From the NCBI GenBank assembly GCA_033032175.1, contig CM065325.1, forward strand, positions 6,352,930 to 6,416,929: a stretch of 64,000 nt of DNA, given 5' to 3'. The notes under the pieces were generated by a model. The model saw only the letters and a list, made by a program, of their open reading frames with translations. It did no database searches and was not told the origin of the DNA. Position numbers and translations under genes: made by a program. Source of the DNA: Saturnia japonica (lineage: Eukaryota > Arthropoda > Insecta > Lepidoptera > Saturniidae). This document shows, in pieces, positions 14,301-26,300 of this stretch. Position 1 is the stretch's first letter. Each line of letters starts with the position of its first letter.

Positions 14301-17300
14301 TTTCGTTATACTTCCATGTTTATGCTCTATTTTATTTTCATATTTTATTCTAATAATTCAGAAATGTATAATAAAAATATAACAATAATAAGTCTATTAA
14401 ATTTATTTTGAAATCCCACCCCAACTTTTATAAATGAAATAAAAAGATGTTGGATAAAAATAGCAGTTATCAGTTTACGGTACCAGTCTACAAACGCTGC
14501 GAGTTCGTTGACCTTATTCAAGTTGTTTTTCCCCACGTACCTACAGTGCATTTAATTTAGAAACGATCTCGATTCACAAGTACTCCTATCGAAATGTCTG
14601 CAACTCTAAACGTGTGTCCAATATTATAGAAAGGATAACATCTTAGCGAATTATTTAGTTAAGTCATATTACAGGAGCAAAATATGCTGCGTTATTTATA
14701 AATCGTGTAGAATAAATTAAATTCATATTTGAAATTAATTTTAAATGTTTCACCTTTAACGATTGGTCACGAATCTACTTTCGATTGTCTTGCCTTTGTC
14801 GATAAGGACACGTTAACCACCTTACTGTAAAATAATCAGTGAATGTGTAACCTAGGTACATATAACTAACCTTCGAATTCGTCGTAATTTGACCTTTGAC
14901 CGTGAACTCATTTTGCCTGATGCAAAAGTCATGCTTCTATTGTATCATAATTCATAACCGTGCCTAGGTTTACTTGTCCTATATTGTTAGGTGTATACGT
15001 TGTTTTACTTATATCGTTTTCTTTCTAACGACAAAAAAGGTTTTTTTTATAAATACAATGTTCTATAAGTTACCACTTTACCATTATGGACATTGTTCTG
15101 TCCCCATACATTTGTTCACTTCGAAACTAATAGCAACGGAAAATTATGTGTTCTATACAAAATTTTAAGTAGATTCCCATACATTCATAATTTTTACAGC
15201 GGACTAGCTGGAGAATTATCTTATTACAAAAAAAAGTTACAGCTTTGGAGGTTATAATCGCATCGTAAATGTTTAGGGGTTAATAGTCGGTGCACATCTC
15301 TACCCTTGTTTGACATAACATTTGCATATGATGTTTGGCACAAATGGCTGCGTCAAACGTTTAATATTTACTTTATTAGTTTCGAATACCTACTTTTTTT
15401 GTTTATTACGGTACGCAGCTAGTTCGTGTCAAACAGTTATATGCATTTTATACTTACTAAAATAAATTAATAATTGTCATGAATGTCCGATGCTTTTATC
15501 GTAGAGGGCGAAAAAAAAAACAAGTCCTTTGAAGTTTTAAATATTTAACAATATTCACGAAAGTCTTATTTTTTTATTCTGTTACCGAAATAAACATTAC
15601 ACATATTAATTTACCGAAATGCATAATTATTAATTTTTTTTCAACAGTAAATAACCTTTTTCTATCAGGCTATCATAGTAGTATTTTCCTAAAAGCGCCG
15701 GTGTTAAGCAACTACCTTTTGATGTTTTTTAGTATATGGTAGTTATTGGTAGTGTTTAAATTTATGTAGTGACGTCTTTATGACGTAAGCTAACGTCATA
15801 ATGATATTCACAGACAGGTAGTGTATAAATTAATGTAGTGACGTCTTTATGACGTAAGCAAACGTCATAATAATATTCACAGACAGATCATAGGTTTTTC
15901 TTATCATACCATTTCCAGGAACTTAAAAAATAAATAATTAAAATTGCTTAAAGTTACTGAAGGCTAAAAGATAAATTCCAAGAAAAATATGCTTGAGATG
16001 ATTTGTCTTTATAAAGTAGTGAAATCTGATAAATAGCCAGGTAGATATAAAAAACGAGTAATTTTGGAAAAATATTAAAATACAGACAGGACTACAGATT
16101 TATTAATATAGATATCTTACGACATACATTCTGTGAAAAAAATATTGGGAATTAATGATTTGTTGATGAGTTGTTTCAAATTTTGTTTTTGTTAGAATGG
16201 CACAATTGTTTTCATTTTGGCGCGGAGTTTGAGTTGCATCTTTCATTTAGATTAAATACAGTGCAGTTTTAGTTAGATCATATCTAGTGTATATTGTGAA
16301 TTTTGTAATGAACAAATACATCGAACAAAGAGTTTACCTTAAATTTTACATCGCCAATGGAATTTCGTGTTCGGAGACACTGAAAATGTTACAGAAGGCT
16401 TACGGTGAATCGACTTTATCAAAAAGACGTGCTTATGCGTAGTACAAATAGTTCAAAAGCGGTCGAGATATGCTGCAAGATTTGCCTCGTCCTGGTAGGC
16501 CATCAACGTCTTCAACTGAAGTTAACATCGCAAAAGTGAAGGAAATGGTGACTGAAAATCCTCATTCCAGTTTGAGAGAGATAGCCGCTGAACTTTCTGT
16601 CTCATTAGTCGATCCGTATCATTTTAAATAATCACTTGGTCATGAAACATGTTGCCGCTCGGCTAGTCCCAAAAGATCTGAATTTTCTCCAAAAACTCAA
16701 TCGCATAAGAGTCGCTGAGGACATGCTAGAACGAGTCAATTCCGACCCGACATTTTCGACGGATTTGACATGCAAACTAGTCAAGAAGCTTCGGAGTGAG
16801 CAAATTCAACGAAAAAGGCCAGATTTGTGAAAAGAAAATTCTTGGATTGAATTGAACGAATTTTTGACCGAAAACTCAACAAATACTATCGAGCAACCAT
16901 CCCTTTCACCAGATATGGCTCCAGCCGACTTCTTTCTTTTTCCTAAACTCAAATTGCCACTTCTTGGCGCCCGTTTTCATTCGGTAGAAGACATAAAGGA
17001 GAATTCTCGACGAGATCTAAACTCAATTCCGGAAAAAGCGTTTAAAAAATGTTTTGATGATTGGATTATTCGTTGACGTAAGTGTATCGTTTCTGAAGGA
17101 GCATACTTTGAAGGTGAACTAACATTTTGTGTATTATTAATCTTTTTCCGGTCCTTTTTTGACAGAGTAGTAATTTGCTTTGATACAATGTATACTTTTT
17201 TCTATCTTTCAACAAATACATTTGAATAAATAATAAATGGGAGCCCTAGAAATAAGACGTATTTTTCAAAATATTTCTCCGTTTTAAAAACATTATAAGT

Positions 17301-20300
17301 CTTCAGGTAAATCGACTAGCTAATACGCACCAGTTCCAGGCGGTCCGACAACGAGTGTAAGTCCAGGCTGCATCCCAGATCGAATAGCCTCCACTTGGGT
17401 TGGCGTGAAGAGAATATTGTTCCTGGTAAAAAAAAAATCTCTGTTATGCTAAATATAATTGAACGTATATTTTCTTGGACAAGAAACTCGAATAACGATT
17501 CTTTAACCGTCCGAATATATTGCACCAAATATGGGAACACATTCAGATCATCGAATCGTGACGTAATTTAACAAGCTCGTTCATGTACGACCATATACTG
17601 AAAAACATTTTGGTACATGTATTTAACATACTATTATAGGGTTCACATCAGAAGCAATGAAACTCAGGTTCCGTTTTCCGTTATTCCTCTATTTTTGATA
17701 AAGTAAAAGATACTTCGGGCAAAAGTAATGTGATTATAAATTGGAAATACTTTATCAAAAATAGAGGATTAACGGAAAACTGAACGTGAGTTTCATTGCT
17801 TCTGTTCTGAACCCTATACTATATACAATACATAAGAATGCTATATTTTTTCATTTACAATTTTTTTTTCATCAATCTCCTAAATCTATACTGCTCATCA
17901 CGTTATCCAATATATCGGAAGCTCGATCGGTTAGGAAGAACATTTTGTAACAAATTGAGTAGTCCGAGTGTCATCTTGCCGCTAACAATTTGTCTAGCGT
18001 AGGTACGTAAAACATAGTAAAGTTCTACATGTAATAAATTTTTGTGGCAAGACGTAGTGTGATGTGTACTAACCCTGAGTTAGAATTTCATACATTGAGA
18101 TCTCCATTGTTAAGATATTAACAATATGTATTTTTAGAATTTGGAACATTCGAACAGACAAAAAACTCTAGGACAACGTAAATGATGCGTTCTACACTTG
18201 TTTAACAACCAACGTAGATTCTAGAACAGACATCACCAAATGGTGGACCACGGTCTACATCCAGACCGCCGTCTTATTTTGTGCGGACTGTGAACCTTAT
18301 CAGAATCAAGACTAAGCCCATAATTTTATTATTTACGTCAGAAAATTAAAAAAATAATTATAAAAACTGTGACGAGTTTACACCTAGTGTATCATGATCC
18401 TGTCAGTTACAATTGTCGCGTCCTATCAGTTTTTATTATTGAATAAAGGATATATACATACTTTTTAGGTTCATTGTAAAGGTAAGGTCCTCGTTTCGGC
18501 TGCACGTGTGGCTCCACGATTATAGATTTTTTCGGTTCGTCCTCGTCCATAGCGTTGTCACCGTCCTGCTGCTTCCGGAGAACATTCTCAAACGTCACCC
18601 TGATGAGCAAGGTTTTTTTTTTTATTATGATTTTGTGATAGCACCTTCGGATATTGTGTAAATGTCCGTAGTCAATGTTAAAGATACTTCGTTAAGGTTA
18701 CAAAAATGCATTTTTATAGTACAAAGGTATATAGTACAGGAAAAAGTGTCATGGTTGTCGAATAGACCGATAAAGCCGGTGGAATATTGATTCGATTACT
18801 TTCAGATATATCCAGGCACGGATCTAGGGGGATCAGGGACATAACCTCGCCCCCTCCCTTTAATAATATTCTCAAGTATCGTATAAAATTGTATTCATTT
18901 TTATTTATTGTTCGATATGAAATCTTTGAAAAACGTCAGTCTATGTCACCCTACAAATTGAAACTCTAGAACCGGGACTGGATATAACAACAATTTTTTT
19001 ATGTAATCATGTACCTACATTTACTTTTCAATGAATTTAATAATTATCACTTTCGACTGCCGGTAAATGAAAACATCGCGAGTAAACTCGATCGTTTGAG
19101 AAATGTTTCCATACATAACAACACCATGTTGTAAGAAATTTACATGTAGTTTTATGCCAGTCGTTGGCCCAGTTTAACTTTATAGCTTGGCTGTAATACG
19201 ATATAAGCTTTGTCACAACTCACAAACGATGTAAACATAAAACTCACAATATTACATGATCGAACAAGCTAATTGAAACGAAAATCGTAGTAAGTAAAAG
19301 ATGAATGCCAGTTTTAAGTGCCCTCGCGATCTTCTTGAAAAGTTCCAATTACCAACAAAAAGTGGAAATTCAATATTTCGGAGACCACACAACTGGTGGC
19401 AACAGAGTGACGAGATGGTTATTCGGATCCATTTAGTTCACCTTAAGAAATAAATGAAATAGTTCAGAATTAGAATTAAAATCGGGACGTGATAAACATC
19501 TGATGTTAATCGATCACTCTAGCCCGTGATCATCATACGTCAAATTGGACCGCAGTTTAATCTCAGATCAAACATTGGTACGTTACTAAACCCGAGCACT
19601 AACTTTGAACAACTCGTGTGCCAATGTGTTTTGGAAAAAAGAACAGAACAGAGCAAAAACTTCTGTTTCGCGGTAGAACTCACGTCGATTGATTCCGTGT
19701 CCGTACACGCTACCACTGCTTAATCATTACATCATTGATTCCAAAATGATATATGACATAACATATCATCACGTCTGTATCCTCGAAGGGTTAGGCAGAG
19801 ATGTACTAATGTACTACTGAGAATCTTCATAGAAAACCCCAACAACACTTTGCTCGACCTGGGAGTCGAACCCAGGATCTCTATCATAGCAGTCGCCCTT
19901 ACGACCACTAGGCTAAAGAGGCAGTTAAAATGATATATGAATATTGAATAATAATTCCTATACACTTATGGTTATCGTATTTTATGTATGATCACTATAT
20001 TTGTATCGCTGATCATTTTTGTTTCACAGTAGTAGGTAGGTATAACGTAATCGACTGACTAATGTTTTTCATTACCCCCACATCTGGCCACTAAAACAAA
20101 ACATTATTAATTCTAATTATGTAATTGATGTAGAAAAAACGTTGAAAGTTGATATGACAAAAATGTTACTCGACTTTACTCGAGTGTGACGTTTGTAACA
20201 CTTCATTTGTTAATAATGTGAAAATCATTACTAGACATTCTCTGCTAACACAAGAAAGGTAAAAATATAATAGGTATTAGACATAATATCACAATATCCA

Positions 20301-23300
20301 CTCTCCCAGAGTGTCGTGAGCCGTATCTTTCACAGCACCGCATTCGCGGCATCCGGTGGTGGGCTCCCTACGGGCTATCCAGAGCACGTATCATTTGTAG
20401 CAACCATGCCCAGATAGCACCTGCACAAGCATAAACGTCAGGGAGGGCCGTAGGCTCAAACACCATCGACTCAGGACCAGGCGGAGTGCGTTTATGATGT
20501 AACCACCATAGCGCGCATCCAACAAGTCCTCTTTCCACTGCCGCATAACTACGGCCTGGGCCTTCCGTTTAAGCAATACAACCTCAATGGAAACCGGAGC
20601 CCCTCTTTCTTTTCTCAAGCTTATAAACGGCGACGAGCACCTCAGCCTTCAGATCCCATGGCGGGAAGCCCGCAAGCATAGAGGCCGCCCCTGCGGATAC
20701 CGTGCGGTATCTGCGGACCACCCTCAGCGCCGCAGTATGCTGTACACTGCGCAGCACGCGCTTGTTTTGTGCGCTGAGAGTATACACCCACACTGGTACT
20801 TCAACTATCCGCGATCCAAGCCTACGCAAGTGGAACTCGAACCACCACCTCCCACCCAGGGTGAGGCCCAAGTACCTCATCTGGGCCCCGACCTGAGTTA
20901 GAATCCCATCTACAAGGCGATGGTCCGCGCCAAGGCCCATAAAAAAGAAGGACCCTCAAGAGGCAAACTGAGCCCCAGCATCCTGATGCGCCTAATCACG
21001 AGGGTGGTACCCTCCGTGGCCAAGAGGGCCATTTTCTCCCATCCCCCTCCACAGGTTACGACTAAAATGTTATGTGCGTTAAGAAACTTCGTTCTCAAAA
21101 TACTCGATGCACAATATCACAAAACATACGCATTGCCACTAGCATCACAAAATAACTAGATGTGGAATTTAAACTACAAATTCACTAAAATATTTTTCAC
21201 ATATTTATGAAATTCTATTACGATGGTAAACAATCGTAAGGCCTGCCTGGTGGTAAGCTGTTACCGTAGCCTGTGGACGTTTGTAACACCAGGGATATCA
21301 CTAGCGTGTTGCCAACCTTCAATACCCTTTCCCTAAGGAGCTCTGGAAACCCTACTAACCGCAGGAATACAATACAAGGATATTTAGCTGCGATCTTTTG
21401 TAGGGTGAAGGTATGTCACCAGATGCGCTAAGCAGAGAAAAATCTCCAAAGAGATTTACTATGTATTATCAAAAGTTATAAAGGAAAAAAAAATACGTTT
21501 TTTGTGCAGTTTAAAAACTGCATTAATAGGAAAACCTATTAATTTGATCTAGTACTTCTCATTATGATGAAATACTTTCAATTAGTGATTAATTATGATT
21601 AAGTTTAACATCTATAGAATTACTACCATGTCTAGTTTATTACTTTATCTGAAAGGTTCCCTAATAAATAAATAATTAATACTTAGTAAAATTTGTAAGT
21701 ATTTTTGAACTTTGAAGCTTACTACTGTATACGCACACGTAAACATACGCACTAAAAACAAAAACAATTAAAAACAAATTACGTTAATCATCGATTTCTC
21801 TACTAGGAAATAGAACCAATTTCGGGTCAGTCATGATGACTATTGTTTTTCACACATCAACGTCATAATATGCGGAATTTCATAACGATTTCCACATACA
21901 TACTTAAAATGTTCTTCTTAGTACTGGTGACGTGTCTACAAGATGTTTTTTTATGAAGGTAAAAGGCATGCTGTTCTCCTGATGTTAGGTGACCAGTGTA
22001 GCTATTCATAACCAACCTCAAAGTGAATAGCAGTCCTAACTTACGCCAGTTCGTAATAGATTGTCATTTTAGACAACAGAGAAAGGCTTTGTGTTGTAGA
22101 CCGTGTTATCAGCAACCGGAACCCAGGAGTCATAATAATTAAAAAGCGATACAGTAAACCAAAACAGTTTGTAATCTCAAAAGAACACATGAATCATCAC
22201 CATTCATTATTTTTACTATAATATTAACTCAAAATAGAAGACTTTCGCAAAATTAGTATAAAATACTTTACAAAAGGAACCAGTTTTTTGAAATGTTTCA
22301 ATTTCGTATCAACATATTTTTTAGGTAAGAGGCAATATTCTCCTTGCCGAGTACAAATCATAACTATAATAATAACTATTATTATTTATTTCACAAACCT
22401 GACATTACACCGATTAGCGCAAAACATATTTGTGACAAAAAAAATATCTCGCGTGTTTCTTAAAAAGTGAACACAAGCAATGAAAAAAATTACTTTTTAT
22501 TATGGAACAGTTAGTTAAGTGTAGGACTTTCCAAACAGCACGGAATCGCATCTTTAAAGTGATCTACTTTCACAGCTTATAATTAAATGAATCTCCGTTG
22601 GATACCTCGAGTTTCCTTAGAAACAAAATCGCATTACAAAATAAAATACATTACTGAAGTAATTCAGTACAGATTTCAGTTCACGATTCAAAAGTAATAT
22701 TTCTCACTACTTTTCTTTAAATTTCGTCATAGATGTTTAATCTCTAGAATGTTGATTTAAATCCTTCAAAGAAAACTCTAAAAGTTCAGCAGTTGATCGA
22801 TACACGCTGATGACGGAGATGATACAAGAAATACTTAAGTAAGGTACAACAACCCACGTCTACCTCGGATGACATAACTCATGGGATGGACAGAACAAAA
22901 ATTCGTGGAAATCTAAGACAATTGCATCAGATTTAATGGTACATTATTGTATTACTAATCGTAGCTTGAATAATGACCGACAATTAATTTATGACGGTAT
23001 CAGGAGATCCTTTGATAATAATTAATAACGTTTAAGAGTAAATAGCATGTATTTAGTAAATAATAGTGTAACGGTGACGGCGGCGTAAATAATGTATTAT
23101 TGCAGTGTCCATTCTGAACATTAAATCATCATTGCATACATTATCTATCATTTATTGCTGAATGATCATCATAAGGCCTTGACATAGCAATATTTTTAAC
23201 GATGATATGTATTTACATTTTTTATACATTTTTAATGATAATATATACCTACCTACTCACGATTTTGCTTCAGTTAACTAGCTAACTAAGTATTTGGAAT

Positions 23301-26300
23301 CGCTTTAAATTCGAATATTATGGGAGTTTTGTAACATTTTAAAATATTTTTGAATTTATGACGTAACTTAATTTGCCCACACCTAACATTTATTAAATAC
23401 CTGGACCGAATCTGTTGTAGTCTTTTTTTATGCGGATGCCCGTCCAAATATAGTACCTACATGACATACATGCACCAAAAATAAATCACAAAAAATTGAT
23501 CTTATGTTCTTCTTAAAATCTTGATTGTATGTTATACTACCTAGTTTTAATCGCATATTGTCAGAACATTATGTAGGGATTTTCTAGAGTTTATAGATTT
23601 ATTCATAATAAAGTTGATTATATATAATTCAACTGCGCACGTAAATAATTCTATGTTCTTTTTAAAAATGTGTCTCCTTTTTGTCTAGGGCATAGGACAT
23701 ATTATAAAAACAAACATTGAGAATAATTAATGTAAAGGCGACGAAATAATGATGAAGCTCAGCCAGTTTTGTTAACACAAAATCTGGTTGATACGTGCAA
23801 AGGATCAAAACCGGTTTAAAAGATGCTCCCAATAAAATCCAGAAAATTTAAAATATTCTGTCAGCCTCCTAAACTCGAGTGGAATACTGATAGCTTTTAA
23901 TAATATTTAAAAAAAGACTTGTCTAGATTGTTCGTAAATTTAGATCCGTTATCTTGATGAATACTTGACGACGATGTTTACAACAAATGTCGCCATGAAA
24001 ACTCACAACAAGTTACTTCTGGGGCAATAACTTATTTAATTGGCGTATATCATCAAGCACCATAGAAAACTGAAAACACGTCAATTATAATACCGAGCGA
24101 TCTTTACATCAAACGAATTCCTCAGTACAGACTTCAAAATTATCAGTTATTTAAGGGCAAATCTTTCTTTTAAATTATATATTAACCTAATGGGTATTAC
24201 AAAATATGCTTCGCCTTCGAAATATCAACCAATATCTGTTTGGTAGTTTTACGGTATGCCTTTAAAAACAAACAGAAAGAAGCTTATTCAATGCACCAAT
24301 GATATGATCTCTATATAGTTCATTTGCTTTGCAAAGTACTCGTTAATATGAATACAGATCTATAAATACACTGAATGATGTCATTGCTAATGGAAGATAT
24401 TTAATTTAAAAAAGTACAACTAAAACCTGAATTGCAAAAAAATTGGTGATGGTCCATACACGAGGAGTATGACAATATCGAGTAGGGTTACCAAATTTGA
24501 AATAGAGATTTCTGGGAAACGGTCAAATTAAATATCGAGATGAGGTTAATATAATCGGTAACCAGAAAATTTTTACATTACATAGTATATTATGATTTAT
24601 CAAATGAAATTTGGACCGATAGTACAGAGTTTATTATAGGAGCGCACTTGTTTTATTCAAAGTTGAGGTAAAATGAGGAATTCTGGAAAGCACTTCATTT
24701 TTAGATCCAAAGCAAAACACCATACGAGTTTAACGGGACAGTGTCCTGCACTCATCTTTCGCAGTACGCTCTCTTACGTCCAGGCTTTTAGAAACAGGTG
24801 TCCCTGTTATAGTGGAATGGTTGGCAACACTAGTCTCGAGTTTGGTTATTACAAATTGTACTCCAAGGTCATTAACGTCTGTGCTGTTCAATAACTATAA
24901 CGATTAGTAGATAGTGTACTTTAACGCTCGACTCATCTAACAATATATGTAAGTATATAAATAACAATAAAACAAATATAACATTATTATAGTCGTTACG
25001 TTCTTCCATATGTGTTCGTACCCTAGCATAAGTAAGTAATGGGTACAGATAGATAAATGGATGAATGAAATAAGGGTTAGGTTAGGATAGACAGTGTTTT
25101 AACTTTATACAAACTTCAAAAAACTTCATAAGTTTGTTCAATACTCTTCATCTTAACAAACAATCAAACTAACTTTCAGATACATTAAATAAAAAAATCA
25201 CTAATTAATTATTTTTTAAGTAACCAACAGAAACATGTAAGATTAATTAAACCACAAAAAGTATGTTTCCTCAAAATAACCTCTATATTAACCTGAAACC
25301 ACATTCGAATTAGTTTAGTTATTTATGTGCTAACGAACTTAACAAATTATTTTATTTCCTTTACCAACTACATACAATAATGATGTAACACTATTCCGAA
25401 TATGATTTTCAATATTTATATTATATATTTTGATCATGCAAAATAATTAGAAAATCAAAGAAAATTGAATTATTTCTTAGGTTTAAACAATCATCAAATA
25501 TAGATTATACTATATCATTTCTTAAACTATGTTCTTGAGTGAGACTTTTATTTCACCAATAAAACCGGTTTATTCAAATCGACCTTTTGCTTTTGTGGCT
25601 TTGTTATCGTATTTCTTGCAAAGCTTGTTGCCAACAGTATGATATACATACACACATAATGTATACATATCAATTTATCTGAATTTGAACAAACGATTAA
25701 TTCAAAATATTTTCGGTTAACTGTAATGGAAACGCGTCAATCACGCATCTTATTGTAATTACGAACTTTCACATCACAAATATTTAAAAAAGGAACACAG
25801 ACTTACTTGAAAGGTCTCACAAGCTTGCGTGGATCGTCTGTTTGAACCTTGATCTCGTAACCGGGAAAACTATTTCTTAGATGTTCCATATTCAAGAAAG
25901 TGTCGTTGAAATCCAAGGTTGCTATTTCATTCGGCATCCTGTTATATCGATTTTCAAACATATAAAGTAATGCTCTAACAAGGTATTAATGTTATCTGTA
26001 CAATTAATCAAATTGAAGTGTCTGTTTGTAATGTCAAAATAATAGCTTTTTACTAAGTGCATATGAAAAGTATGTGCGATACATATATTTAAAAACCCAT
26101 TTTTAAAAATTTTGTCTGTCTATCTCTTTGTCCCGGGTAATCTCCGAAACGGTTGGGCCGATTTTGACGGGACTTTGACTGGTAGATAGCTGAATTTATA
26201 GGAAGTAACTTAGGCAACTTTTATTTTAGAAAAATAATTAGGGTTCTGCATAAATAAAAAAACTGGTCATAGTGAATCAATTCGGGTGCTTAAATGACTT

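Noticed and set aside
19737..19932. Possible true tRNA gene (good A and B boxes)
   Set aside because: The cloverleaf does not close, the head runs into a SINE body, and a second copy of the body lies at 8336-8580.
20587..21159. Plus-strand ORFs of 64-104 codons
   Set aside because: They are antisense shadows of the minus-strand R1 LINE, which explains the region.
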